Source: Rosa chinensis (Eukaryota > Streptophyta > Magnoliopsida > Rosales > Rosaceae). Taken from it: a DNA stretch of 64,000 nt. A program made the translations under genes and the position numbers. A model generated the notes under the pieces. That model was not told the origin of the DNA, made no database searches, and saw only the letters and a list, made by a program, of their open reading frames with translations. Positions 11,701 to 22,447 of this stretch are shown here, in pieces (the stretch's first letter is position 1; each line of letters begins with the position of its first letter). Where the stretch lies: assembly GCF_002994745.2 (NCBI RefSeq), contig NW_020126816.1, positions 558,001-622,000 of the forward strand, given 5' to 3'.

Positions 11701-14356
11701 GAATCCACCCATGATGGAAGTTGTGAAGAAAGAAGTCATCAAGCTTCTTGATTGTGGCGTCATATACCCTATTTCAGATTCTAAGTGGGTTTCACCAGTT
11801 CAAGTTGTGCCAAAGAAGTCTGGAATAACTGTTGTGAAGAATGCAGAGAATGAGTTAGTGCCTCAGAGAACTGTGACTGGACATCGAGTTTGTATTGACT
11901 ATAGGAAGCTCAACGCCACTACTAGGAAGGATCACTTCCCTTTGCCATTCATTGATCAGATGCTTGAGAGGTTAGCTGGCCATGAGTTTTATTGCTTCTT
12001 GGATGGATATTCTGGTTACAATCAAATCGCCATTGCTCATGAGGATCAAGAGAAAACGACCTTCACTTGTCCTTTTGGAACGTTTGCCTACAGAAGAATG
12101 CCATTCGGACTATGCAACGCCCCAGGTACGTTTCAAAGGTGCATGGTAAGTATCTTTTCTGATTTTATTGAGAAAATTATTGAAGTTTTTATGGATGACT
12201 TTTCTGTCTTTGGTAAAGATTTCGAAAATTGCTTAAGTAACTTAGAATTGATACTTGTACGTTGTGAAGAAACTAACCTTGTTTTAAATTGGGAAAAATG
12301 TCACTTTATGGTTAAACAGGGAATAGTTTTAGGGCATATTATCTCTAAACGTGGAATTGAAGTAGATAAAGCTAAAGTAGATCTTGTTAGATACTTACCA
12401 TACCCCACAAGTGTGAGGGAGGTCCGTTCTTTTCTTGGACATGCAGGTTTCTACAGGCGCTTTATCAAGGACTTCTCCAAGATTTCTAGGCCCCTATGTC
12501 GTCTACTTCAAAAGGAAGTGGCGTTTGAGTTTGATGAGGATTGCAAGAAGGCATTCAACACTTTGAAGGAGCTTCTAACGTCTGCACCAATTATGCTTCC
12601 ACCAGATTGGTCTCTACCCTTTGAGATCATGTGTGACGCCTCAGATTATGCCATTGGGGCCGTGCTAGGACAAAGAAGGGACAAGAAGCCCCACGCCATC
12701 TACTATGCTTCTAGGACCCTTAATGATGCTCAACTCAATTACTCTACAACTGAAAAAGAACTTTTAGCTGTTGTTTTTGCCTTAGAGAAATTTCGATCTT
12801 ATTTATTGGGTACTAAAGTTATTATTTATTCTGATCATGCAGCTTTAAGGTACCTAATGTCCAAGAAGGAGGCAAAACCACGGCTAATTCGTTGGATACT
12901 CTTGCTTCAAGAGTTTGACGTTGAGATCAAGGACAAGAAGGGCTCTGACAACGTTGTGGCTGATCACTTGAGTAGGCTAGTGAGTGAAGAGGACGCCATA
13001 CCCTTAGTGGAGATGTTTCCGGATGAACAACTCTTCGGAATCCAGGTAAGTGAGCCTTGGTATGCAGATATTGTTAATTATTTGGTGTCCAAAACGTTCC
13101 CTAGTAATATGATAAGTGTTCAACGTGATAGACTTAAGTTTTTAGCTAGACAATATGTTTGGGATGATCCTTACTTGTGGAAATATTGTTCTGATAAATT
13201 GATAAGGAGATGTGTGCCTAATAATGAACAAAAAGCTATACTTGAGTTTTGTCATTCTAAACAATGTGGTGGTCACTTTGGCTCGGATAGAACTGCTAGG
13301 AAGGTGTTGGAATGTGGTTTTTATTGGCCTACTATATTTAAAGATGCATATAATTTTTGTATGACATGTGATAGGTGCCAAAGAACTGGTAATTTAGGAC
13401 CTAGAGATCAAATGCCTTTAACTCCTGTTATAATAGTCGAAATCTTTGATGTTTGGGGTATAGATTTCATGGGTCCTTTTCCTTCATCTAATGGTTTCCT
13501 TTATATTCTCTTGGCTGTTGATTATGTTTCTAAGTGGGTGGAAGCGAAAGCCACCAGGACTAATGATTCTAAGGTTGTTGCAGAGTTTATAAAGTCTAAT
13601 ATTTTTAGTAGGTTTGGCATGCCTAGAGCACTCATTAGTGATGGAGGTTCTCACTTTTGCAACAAGACCATTGAAGCGTTGCTTAGGAAGTATCATGTGA
13701 CCCATAAGGTTTCAACGCCTTATCATCCTCAAACAAGTGGACAAGCAGAAGTTTCAAATAGGGAGATCAAGAGGATACTTGAGAAAACCGTGGGTCCTTC
13801 AAGGAAGGATTGGAGCCAACGTTTGGAGGATGCTCTTTGGGCATATAGGACGGCTTTCAAGACGCCAATTGGGATGTCTCCATTTCGTTTGGTGTATGGG
13901 AAACCGTGTCACTTACCTGTGGAGTTGGAGCATAGAGCTTGGTGGGCAATCAAGACATTCAACATGGAATTGGATGAAGCTGGACTTCATAGGAAATTGC
14001 AACTCAATGAGCTTGAGGAAATTCGGAATGATGCCTATGATAGTGCACGGATTTACAAGGAAAAGACAAAGGCTTTTCATGATAAGATGATTCGTGGAAA
14101 GACCTTTGTAATTGGTCAAAAAGTTCTTTTATTTCATTCTAGATTGAGACTTTTTCCTGGTAAGTTACGTTCTAGATGGGTTGGTCCTTTTATAGTTACT
14201 AATGTCTTTCCTCATGGTGCTATACAGATAAAGAGTCATATAACTGGAGCGGAATTCAAAGTGAATGGACATCGTCTTAAGCCTTACTATGAGGCGTTTG
14301 TGGAGCATAATGTGGAGGATGTACCCCTCCAAGAGGCGCCACAACCAGAAGAGTAA
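8753..14356 (+). CDS. gag-pol: Element B Gag-Pol polyprotein (1867 aa), intact
   Basis: A single frame carries Gag and Pol, which would make the capsid, process the polyprotein, copy the RNA and integrate the DNA. In order: Gag; zinc knuckle C-x2-C-x4-H-x4-C (C347, C350, H355, C360); aspartic protease with DLGAS (D689); reverse transcriptase with FMDD (D1148, D1149); RNase H (D1295 in CDAS, D1361 in SDHAAL); integrase with the H-H-C-C finger (H1501, H1508, C1536, C1539) and the DD35E triad (D1571, D1630, E1666); then a GPF-type C-terminal segment. There is no chromodomain. The motifs FMDDFSVFG and CQRTGN point to Athila. The ATG follows the leader and the N-terminus aligns loosely with the MTEP start of A. 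There is no internal stop or frameshift, so the frame could be functional. Confidence 0.96.
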   Translation: MSGSSDPPKYTKTPLHVIQDRLERLKKNSDLFDVQVTTPLQFRELQIDSEGNRVEGGSEASDTSVVPSPHQTPPPSPRALLVVPPPPPPMALTIRQLSTSVIPPGGVPTCITYPAAAEGLTADFELKSGLLHRLPTFHGLSMEDPNNHLMEFQFICTSMKPQGADEHILKLKAFPFSLADKAKQWLYELPSGRITSWADMMKAFLEKYFPTSRIIMLRKKISGIQQGQDESYADYYERFKSLTTQCPQHGMKDETLLTCFYDGLTNLERDMLDAASGGSFVDKEPAAGMVLIENRALNQQQYGSSRPKSTTTRERVHEVSTLAQLEDKINKLTSLVSQGAHGQVMVCGVCSMQGHVSDQCPQLMESGGQEGVNAIGFQQGYQRPRNDPYSNTYNPGWRDHPNFRWKDNDNVQSAPQGFQQRPQGFYQKPQPPNPTPFNSNYNSNASSSSSNDELIRTLTKSTQALIAGQTHHGNQINAISTDVNEMKKQMSQVVEFMGKFHEQGKLPSGTIPNPHFEQAKVVTTRSGKTLVDPPKPPKKVSTSTLEEEEDPATSKAHVTPPTAEPKPKGQVSNSFNSVITNPSSSPLPFPSRYAKSKKDEAEKAILETFKKVQINIPLLEAIKQIPKYAKFLKELCTTRRQNREREVVKVSENVSAVLQRKMPDKCKDPGSFSIPCVIGTTRFENAMLDLGASINVMPYSVYASLGLGELKHDNVIIQLADRSNAYPKGLVEDVLVQVGELIFPADFYVLEMEEPSPKSTPLLLGRPFMRTARTKIDVYSGTLSMEFDGEVVGFNIFEAMRYPLSDFQSCFSIDILDELAQKFMEIMEDDAMASTIASGVGILENGVTIPKEELTDSYESIHLENVASLEATSYVGRSSPSFSLSISTNKPLPSVIQAPTLELKPLPDHLKYVYLGDKETLPVIISSSLTPTQEDKLVEMLKRHKTAIGWTLADIKGISPTTCVHRILLEEGAKPTREAQRRLNPPMMEVVKKEVIKLLDCGVIYPISDSKWVSPVQVVPKKSGITVVKNAENELVPQRTVTGHRVCIDYRKLNATTRKDHFPLPFIDQMLERLAGHEFYCFLDGYSGYNQIAIAHEDQEKTTFTCPFGTFAYRRMPFGLCNAPGTFQRCMVSIFSDFIEKIIEVFMDDFSVFGKDFENCLSNLELILVRCEETNLVLNWEKCHFMVKQGIVLGHIISKRGIEVDKAKVDLVRYLPYPTSVREVRSFLGHAGFYRRFIKDFSKISRPLCRLLQKEVAFEFDEDCKKAFNTLKELLTSAPIMLPPDWSLPFEIMCDASDYAIGAVLGQRRDKKPHAIYYASRTLNDAQLNYSTTEKELLAVVFALEKFRSYLLGTKVIIYSDHAALRYLMSKKEAKPRLIRWILLLQEFDVEIKDKKGSDNVVADHLSRLVSEEDAIPLVEMFPDEQLFGIQVSEPWYADIVNYLVSKTFPSNMISVQRDRLKFLARQYVWDDPYLWKYCSDKLIRRCVPNNEQKAILEFCHSKQCGGHFGSDRTARKVLECGFYWPTIFKDAYNFCMTCDRCQRTGNLGPRDQMPLTPVIIVEIFDVWGIDFMGPFPSSNGFLYILLAVDYVSKWVEAKATRTNDSKVVAEFIKSNIFSRFGMPRALISDGGSHFCNKTIEALLRKYHVTHKVSTPYHPQTSGQAEVSNREIKRILEKTVGPSRKDWSQRLEDALWAYRTAFKTPIGMSPFRLVYGKPCHLPVELEHRAWWAIKTFNMELDEAGLHRKLQLNELEEIRNDAYDSARIYKEKTKAFHDKMIRGKTFVIGQKVLLFHSRLRLFPGKLRSRWVGPFIVTNVFPHGAIQIKSHITGAEFKVNGHRLKPYYEAFVEHNVEDVPLQEAPQPEE

Positions 14357-14403
14357 ATGAAGGTGCAAGTCTAGGCTGAAAGACTTTAAACATTAAGCGC
14401 TGC

Positions 14404-14419
14404 ATGGGAGGCAACCCAT
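14404..14419 (+). other. Predicted hairpin downstream of the pol stop codon
   Basis: ATGGG (14404-14408) pairs with CCCAT (14415-14419) around an AGGCAA loop, about 50 bases after the stop. Elements A, C and E have TTGGG/CCCAA with the same loop, so the outer pair is T-A there and A-T here. The short GCGCT before it and the loop are conserved. Role unknown. Confidence 0.45.
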
Positions 14420-14881
14420 TTCATCCGTAGCTGTGGAGGAGTCATCAACGCAGATTTGCTTTCTTGCACTCTTCCCTTCTCTTTTATTTTCGAAAACTTT
14501 GTCTTTATTTTTAGATTTCTTGCGTTAACTCTTATGCCATGCTTGATTGATGTTTTGTATGCTTTATACTTGTTTATACATTGAGGACAATGCATGATTC
14601 AAGTGTGGGGGAAGGATATAACGTTTCACCTTGTTTTTAGGAGCTAGTTTTGTGGTTATAAAAAAAGAAAACAAAATAAAAAATCGGAAAAATCAGAAAA
14701 TAAAAAGAAATTTGCGTTAACTTTGTTTTAGGTTTTGTGTTATATGTTTTGGTTTTTATACTTGTGTGTTTTGTTTGTTTGGTTATTGTTAGAGTCAAAA
14801 TGATTTTTGGGTAAATATCTTCTTCATCGTAGGCGCATCCAATGGGATGTGATGTCTAGGTTGATTGGATACGAGAAGTGC

Positions 14882-14906
14882 TGACAAAGGGTCTCGTCCC
14901 CTGTCA
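14882..14906 (+). other. Downstream copy of the leader hairpin in element B
   Basis: TGACA (14882-14886) and TGTCA (14902-14906) enclose GGG, the loop and CCC, the same fold as 8414-8438 with a changed stem sequence. The surrounding ~165 bp also match the second leader module, including AAGTGAGCTGAGCTCCGCC and the GAGTTACC box. Confidence 0.55.
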
Positions 14907-16870
14907 ATCAAGTGAGCTGAGCTCCGCCAAAATCGTTCCTCTCTTCACCTGGTCATGTTCCAAAGGAGTTACCGAAAGGAGAAGGGAAATATCCCTAAGT
15001 TCCAAACGTTTTTGTCATGTTTGTGCGTCACTTATGTGTTTGTTTTGTTTTGTTTTGTGATTGAGTCTTAGGATGCCCTTTTAACTGTCTAGGATGAGCT
15101 TATATCTCTGAAATTAAGGCTAAAAGAGGATCACAAGATTGAGATAATGTTTGATGATATTCTTTGGTTAATTATGATGTATGAAAAGCATATGAATGTG
15201 TAGTAGATATGGTGCATGCGTAACTTTGGTACAGAATATGAACATGTGGAAGATAAGTTGTGATTCATAATAACCCTTGTGAGAATTTGAGCCATGTGCC
15301 ATTTCTTTGTTGAGTGATTAAATGAAAAATGATTATACTCTTATTTTCTTGGCGATGATTTTGTTGATCTCATTATTCTTTCATCTTGATTGACTACTTG
15401 CCATAGATTAAGTTTGATGGACTAGAGAATGCTAGAATTCACTGTTATGCTTGTTGAGACGTTTATGATCAATATATGGCCCTGATTCTGGAAAGGATAA
15501 AGGTACTTACTTAGGATTTTACCACCATAGCCAAATAAAGCCTGTGTCCCTATTTGTGCCCGTCGTGGGACTCCCCTAGTTTAACCATTTTGAGCCTACA
15601 TTGAGCCTTTTCTTTCATCACCCTCAAAATTCCTTAAACCTTAACCCTAGTATAGTTATATCCTTACCCTTTGTTCTAAAGACTTAGTGGAGCATATTTT
15701 TGAGACTTTGCTTGGAGTTTTGGCGTCAAGGAAGACTTTTGAAGACATGAAGAAGTTCAAGTGTGGGGGTAGACTTGTCCATATGTAATCTTTGTATGTT
15801 ATTGCCGAAAAAGAAAAAAAAAAGAATGAAATCGTAAAAAAATTATCAAGAAAAGAATATTTCGGCAATTAAGAGAAAATGTGTGATATTGTTTAAGTGT
15901 TTATGGATTTTAGTCCCCTATACTTGGTGAATTTGGAGTTTGTTTTAAATTGAAGGCCCATTGTTGACAAATTTGGTCTTTGTCCAATTCACTTGTTCGG
16001 AAGAAGGTTAGAATGAAGTTTGGGCCCAACATAATGGTACTTGGCCCTTTTATAAGCCTTTGAGGGAGGACTTGGCGTCTACATGCTTTGGTGGATTCGA
16101 AATATGGTCTCTCTACATCTACAAGTGCTCTACTAGGTTTTTAGGATACTTTGTGATTTCCCTATCCCTTCGTTTCTTTTAACCTTAAGCCTTGGCCCCA
16201 TTACAACCTTAAAGTGTAAGACCTCTTTGATCCTTAAGATGGGACAGCCTTTGATCTGTGGAGATGAGTTATAACTGTTGAACTTATGGTTTGGGTTCAT
16301 CTGTGCAAGTAGTTGATATCTTTCATGAGATCTTTTGAAAAAAAATGAATATAATGTGCTTTCGTTTCTTATACATATGTGATACACTTGTTTATCTTTC
16401 ATATATACTTGAGTGATAAGCTTTTAAGCATGAGCCTTGAATCTGAGAGAAGAAAGAGTGATATATCCATGTGAGGTTTGAATCATGACTTGTTTGAAAT
16501 ATGTTAAAGAACCCACCACCATTGTTTACCCCCAAGTCTTACATGCTTATATGTGGATTATATGTTGTAATTAGCTCTTGAATATCTTGAAGATGTGATG
16601 CTTGGTTAAGTGATAATCTTGGTGACTTGAAAGTATGAGATTTCTGAGACAATATGTTAAAGGGCAATAGATGTCATTGTGTGTCAACGTTTGTGTCTTT
16701 GTTTTTAGTTTTGGTTTTCGTTTTGAGTCTTCTTTGTATTTTACGTTTTTGAGTCTTGTGTCCTTGTGTTTTTCGTTTTCTATACTTAGTGTTTTTCGTT
16801 GGTTTCTTTGTTTTGTGTCTTAGTCTTTTTGGTTTGTTATGTTGATTTTGCTAAGGGACTAGCAAAAGCT

Positions 16871-16885
16871 AAGTGTGGGGGAATT
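16871..16885 (+). other. Element B polypurine tract
   Basis: AAGTGTGGGGGAATT directly precedes the TG of the 3' LTR, where plus-strand DNA synthesis is primed. The core AAGTGTGGGGG also occurs at 14601 and 15769, so extra priming sites are conceivable. Confidence 0.85.
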
Positions 16886-19564
16886 TGATAGGAGCATAAA
16901 ATGCGACGTTTATAATGTTTAAACCCTATATTTTGCTAAGATACTTCCTTTATCTTGATCAATTTAACTTAGTTAGTGTTTTACAGGTGTAAATGGAGTC
17001 TCAAAGTCCAAAAATGGCTAAGGAAGGCACAAGTGGCGCAGAAATGGAAAGAAATGAAGAAATGGAAGTTTTCCCAGTTTGACTAGGAAAAGGAATCCTA
17101 GTTGGAGTAGGAATCAGAAGCTGACTTGGATTCAAGCTCTTAAGTCGCGGAAATTAGAAGTTCTACTTGAACAGGGAAACCCAATTCTACTCAGATAAGG
17201 AATCCTAGTGTGACAAGGAGTCCCTGTTGGATAAGGATTACTCAAGAAGGTTCCGGAAGAGTGTAGAAGTATCGCGGAAAAGGAAGCAGTATTCAACTAG
17301 GAAACCTACTTGCATATGGAGTTCTACTCGCACTAGGAGAGCTTTGGAACGTTCATGAAGTATCTAGAAGTCTCAAGAAGGTCATATGCCGTGCACATGG
17401 AAGAGAAAGCAACAAGGAATTCGGATTTCAAAGCAATGTGGAATTTGGACTTCTTGTTGAGTTTGGATTGGAATTGCCGTGAGGTTCTTGAAGGTTCTAG
17501 GAAGTTCTTGACGTTTCTACTTCAGAATAGGCGTGGAAGACATGTGAGAGGCATGTGATGTGAAGGAAAACCGAATTGGACTCAACTTGTGCATTAAAAG
17601 TCGAAACCAATACAGATTCGGAAATCTGCCTGTGCAGATCAGTCAACTTCAACGGAGTGCAATAAATCGCTCAAAGCTCAGAAAATTATGATCTTTATAT
17701 GGTTGGAAAGCTACAGATGTCTAGTTTCCAGAGCTTTTTACAGCTCATCAATAGCTATTTTCTAGAGAAAGTTATGGCCATTTTAGTGGACTGAGGTCAA
17801 TCCTGCCGGAAATCTGTTTTGAGAGAAAGAAGTCCTAAATCAACACGAACTAAGAGAAACCAAGTAGAAACGAATTGGGAGTGCCTTGAGACGATCTACT
17901 ATATATACCTTGTGTATTAGACGTTCAGGGGTTACACTTTATTCTCCACAATTTCGTTTCTCACCGGTTTGCTCTTGAGTTTCAGGTTTTTGCATCTACA
18001 AGTTCCTAGCCGTGCCATCCTCCATCCTAGCCGTGAATTCTACCTTGTGTTGCTGCCTTGGATCTGCTTTGGACCTTGGGACGTAGTCAAGGGTTGTTCA
18101 TACCATCTTCCCTATGTTTGCTTTACGGTTTAGTGTTTTTGTAGTTGTATTTTCTGTTTTGTTTTCCTTATGTGTAAAACCGAAACTATGAGTTAACCAT
18201 CTGATTTTTGAATGCGATTTTGATGTTCTTTTCAATGATTGATTGGTTTATGTATGTTTGATCTTTGTTGGTTGCCGAAATATGGAATGATAATCTGGTT
18301 TTGTTTTATGGAGAACTTTTATGTGTTCTTGTTCTTTGGGTGCGCAACTTAGAATGATTGCATGTAATTGGAGCTAGTAATTAGGTGAACGCTTGTTGAT
18401 CCTAGTTCAATATGGTAGTAAAGGCTTTGTACAAAGGTCGAGATCAGATTATGCATGTAATGAAAAGACTTGCTTTGAGTACTTGAATTTGCATGTTTAT
18501 TGACTAAACTTTCACTTGTGCTTAATGATTCGAATGCATGAGATCATGAGTTGCTTTGATTGTGTGATACCTGCATTTGAAGTATATTGTTTAGGCGCTT
18601 GTTCTACTCAATTGTGTAAAGGGAAGTCATATAAGGGACATTGGGCGCTTGTAACTTTGTTTCTTGGTTGATATCGTTCCATGGTAACTAAAAGATTAAA
18701 GATTGCATGAATGGATTGTTCTTGATTATTTCTTGAAAAATTGTTCTTCGAAAATTCTTCTTTTCCCACCTATGTAAATAAAAACGTTTTCAATCTTTGT
18801 TTACTTTCTGAAAATTTATGTTTTCAATCTTCAAAAAAACCCCCCATCTTTATGTTTTCTTGTTTGTGTAAATAAATAAAATTAACTTAGATTTTTAGGT
18901 AGCATGTTAACCTAGTTAAATAAAAATAATAAATAAAAAAAAAATAAATAAATGTTTTTAATTCGTGAATAGTGTCTCCGTGAATAGTAAATATGTGTTT
19001 GTTTTAGTTTTAGTGTTTTTTAGGAGTTTGTTATGAGTTTGTTAGAGTCTCCTTAATTTTAGGGATAGGTTCCTAAATTTTAGGGAAAGTAGTTAGAGTT
19101 AGTTTTGACTTAGTATTTTGTGTTTGACTTGGTCAATAATTTGTTTTCTTAGTAATTAAGTAATCCTAATTAGTATATAACTAGTAATCCTTGTTGTATA
19201 TGGATTTCTAATGTGGTATGGATTTGTAAAATGTATTTAAATAGGAGTAGGATTTCCATAACCTTTTCTAACTCAAACTCTCTCTTTCTTTCGAAATCTA
19301 TGTCTATATATACTTGTGATTTTCGATTGTTTCTTCATTCTTTGTTCTCTAACCTTGTGTTAAATGTATGTCTCTCTAATTCTCTCTAATTTTCGTGTGA
19401 ACTTGTAAATGTTCTTGTATTTTTCGTAACTTGTGTATTGTTTTATTAATTTGTTTCTCACATGTTAGCACCCTCAATCCCCGGTTTAGAACGATCCCTG
19501 CTTATCCTATACTAACGCTCGACATTTTCAGGGTTTAAATTGGCGAATGCTTTTGCACGTATCA
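16886..19564 (+). repeat. Element B 3' LTR
   Basis: 2679 bp, nearly identical to 5123-7799. The differences noticed are two substitutions and two single-base homopolymer length changes (near 18842 and 18940). It ends GCACGTATCA and is followed by the target duplication GAGAT. Confidence 0.97.
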
Positions 19565-20731
19565 GAGATTATATAGGGGACGTCCTCCTAGGTCTCCATG
19601 CCTTGAATTTCTTCTTTATTTCCCATGGAATTAATCTGAAAATGCCACATAGTTTCCTCCAATGGTAGCTTGCCACATAAGCCCTATGAGGTGGTGCAAC
19701 CAATCACACAATTCCATTTAATTCCCTAAATAATTCTTGCCGAAATTCCCTTAATAATATTCTGATTTTTCTCTTTTATTTCGGCCAAAACTCTTTAGGG
19801 AATATAGGAATGTATCTAGACTTCTTTTGAGCTTTTCTTGGTCTCCACACATATTTTCTTTCCTTAAAACTCTCTAGATAATATCTTTGCCGAATTCTCT
19901 AGGGTTTATCTTTACTTTGCACGGCTCATTCCTTCTTTTCCTCTTGGCTTGGACGGCTAGGAGTCTTCTAGGGTTTATCTTTTGATTTATTTCCATAAAA
20001 ATAGCCCTAGAAAATCTCCATAGAAAATCTTCTTTATTTTCTGATTTTTGGACGCCTCTTCCTTGTTTCTCTCATGCAATTTCACGGCAAACATATCTTT
20101 AGGGCTAGGGTTTGCGTCACAAACCCTAGTGTCATGGGCTTTGATGGGCCATTATCCAATTTGCCGAAAATCCAAAGAGTTCTTGGGCCTCGTTGCTTCA
20201 TCTTCAAGCCTTCTCATTTTCCAACGCAAAACACATTATTTTTTCATTTCTTTTTCATGGTTGCGTTGGAAACTTGCTAGGGAAGCCTTCCTCCATTTCG
20301 TAGGATTTCCTGGTTGGACTAGGAAAGCTTATTTCTTCATTTCTGCTCAAATGTGTGGGCCATTTTCTCTCATGTTCGTTCGTCTTGATGTTCGCAAGCT
20401 CCTCTTTCCATTCGTGCGTTCATTTCCACTTTCTAGCTCGGAGGTCCTGAAAATAGAAACTAGTAAGAAAAATAGAAACTTTCCTAAAATGAAAAGTGGC
20501 AACTTTCCTAAACTGAAAATGGGAAACTTTCTAAAAATGAAAAATAGAAACTACTGAAAATGGAAACTTACTAAAAATGATAAATAGAAACTACAAAAAT
20601 GGAAACTTTCTACAAATAGGAACTTTCCCAATCAAAGAATGGAAACTTTCCTAAACAGAGTTTTATTAAGGAAATAACGCAGAAAATGTAGGGAAATGCA
20701 GTTAAAACGTCGCATTAAAATGCTCCTATCA
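19565..20731 (-). repeat. Element A 3' LTR, inner part (U3 side)
   Basis: It begins with the duplicated GAGAT and continues the LTR cut at 5122, matching 47421-48587. It ends GCTCCTATCA, the U3 start on the minus strand. The minus-strand TATA motif (TATATAAT, about 19568-19575) survives directly beside B's insertion point. Near its end (20449-20650) is a degenerate minisatellite of GAAAATAGAAACTTTC-like units. Confidence 0.96.
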
Positions 20732-20746
20732 AATTCCCCCACACTT
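20732..20746 (-). other. Element A polypurine tract
   Basis: The minus strand reads AAGTGTGGGGGAATT directly before the 3' LTR, the same tract as in element B. Further copies of the core lie at 21683-21693 and 38639-38649. Confidence 0.85.
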
Positions 20747-22447
20747 AGCTTTTGCTAGTCCCTTAGCAAAATCACACTAAGACACATACTAAGACTCAAC
20801 GAAAATTAAAGACTTGACACGAAACAGACTCTATAGCCCTTCAACTTTTTGTCTCAGCAATCTCTTACTTTCACAACACCAAGATTAGCACTTCACCAAG
20901 AATAAATGTTTAGGCATTCGAGAGTTAATTGAAACACATAATCTTCACATACACAAGTAGGACTTGGTTGGAACAATGGTGATGGTTTCTGTTAAGCATG
21001 CTTCAAACAAGTATGATTCAACTCCTCACAAGTTATATCCACTCTTTCTTCTCTCAGATCATGGCAATGCTTAAAAGCTTATACACTCAAGTATATGTGA
21101 AAGATAGCAAGTATATCACATAATTCAAGAAACGAAAGCACATGTATAATTTTCTTTAAAAATCTCATGAAGGATACCAACTACTTGCACAGATGGACCC
21201 AAGCCATAGGTTCAACTCTTGTAACTCATCTCCACATCAAGGGCTGTCCCATCTTAAGGATCAAGAAGGTCTTCTTAAAGGTTGTAATGGGGCCAAGGCT
21301 CAAGGTTTTAAGAAATGAAGGGTAAGGATTTATCAAAGTGTCCTAAAAACCTAGCAGAGCACATGTAAATGTAGAGACCACAAGAAATCCACCAAGGCAT
21401 TGCAAAAACGTCACTTTCCCTAGAGGTAACATAAAAGGGGCCTAATGTCTTCATGTTGGGCCCAATCTTCATTGTAAACTTCCCCTGAACTATAGTGAAT
21501 GGACAAAGGTCAAATTTTTCTTTAATAGGCCTTCATTTCAAAGTAAACTCCAAAATCACTAAGTATGGGGGACTAAAATCCATAAATATTTCTTTCTTTT
21601 CTTTTCTAGCCATACATTTTTTTTTTCTTTTCTTTTCATTTTTCACGGCTTTCACATATTTTTTTCTTTATGGACAAGTCTACCCCCACACTTGAACTTT
21701 AACCTCTTCTCAATTTCCATCCTTAGCACCAAACCCATGTAGTATGTCTCAAAAGATAGCTCCACTAAGTTCTTAGAACAAAGGGTAGGGTTGTTACTAT
21801 ACTAAGCTTCATGGTTAAGGATTTTAGGGTGATGAACGAAAAGGCTTAATGTAGGCTCAAAGGGGCTTATCTAGGGGAGTCCCACGACGGGCACAAATGG
21901 GGACACAAGTTTATATGGCAATGGTGGTAATTCCTAGGGTGCCTCTATCCCTTCCAGAATCAGGGCCATGTATTGACATACGTCTCAACAAGCACAAGAG
22001 CGAATTCTAGCATTCTCTAGTCCATCAAACTTAATCTATGGCAAGTAGTCAATCAAGATGAAAGAATAATGAGATCATCAAAACATCGCCAAGAAATTAA
22101 GAATATATTTTTCATTTATCACTCCAAGAAAAAGGGACATGGCTCAATTATCTCACATGGCTTTTATGAATCAAAACTCATCTTAACATGCTCATATTCT
22201 GTACCAAAGTTTCGAAATCCATATCCACTACACATGCATACATTTTTCATATATCTCAATTAACCAAAGAATACCATTTAAAATCATCTCAATATTGTGA
22301 TCCTCTTTTAGACATGATTTCAGAGATATAGAATCATCCTAGACAGTTGAAAGGGCATCCTAAGACTCAAAACAAAAACAAAACCAACGAAAATTTTTAA
22401 ATTTTTTGACATTTTTCAATTTTTTTGTATTTTTCAATATATATGAC
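20747..22447 (-). other. Element A 3' noncoding region, LTR-proximal part
   Basis: It has no frame longer than about 70 aa. It aligns along its length with the 3' region of C (24757-26460) and more distantly with E and B. It includes the second polypurine-like motif (21683-21693) and a box around 21880-21900 that reads GTGCCCGTCGTGGGACTCCC on the minus strand. At about 22365-22400 it lacks the ~200-bp module found at this place in E. It stops at ATGAC (22443-22447), the target site of C. Confidence 0.8.

Larger units (their letters stand above)
14357..16885 (+). other. Element B 3' noncoding region, no env-like frame
   Basis: 2.5 kb with no frame above about 90 aa. It holds a hairpin just after the stop (14404-14419), a third copy of the leader module (about 14831-14996), and three polypurine-like AAGTGTGGGGG motifs (14601, 15769, 16871). 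Stretches such as GTGCCCGTCGTGGGACTCCC (about 15558) are also found in A, C and E. Conservation between elements without coding capacity suggests a role as RNA or DNA. It could also be a long-decayed env region. Confidence 0.75.
5123..19564 (+). mobile_element. Element B: complete Athila-type LTR retrotransposon
   Basis: A 14.4-kb plus-strand element inserted in the 3' LTR of A. The target duplication GAGAT is at 5118-5122 and 19565-19569, and the empty site is visible at 47421-47425 in A's other LTR. It has LTRs of 2677 and 2679 bp, a tRNA-Asp primer-binding site, a leader, an intact 1867-aa gag-pol, a 2.5-kb noncoding 3' region and a polypurine tract. By eye the LTRs differ by two substitutions (about 6017/17779 and 6160/17922) and two homopolymer indels. 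It is the most complete and probably the only fully autonomous-looking copy here. It lies opposite to A, C, D and E. Confidence 0.98.

Noticed and set aside
14831..14996. The downstream module as an independent inserted element
   Set aside because: It has no terminal repeats or target duplication, and it occupies the same place in B and E, so it is part of the element.
14357..16885. A hidden env-like gene after pol in B
   Set aside because: No frame above about 90 aa, no signal peptide or membrane segment run; stops in all frames.
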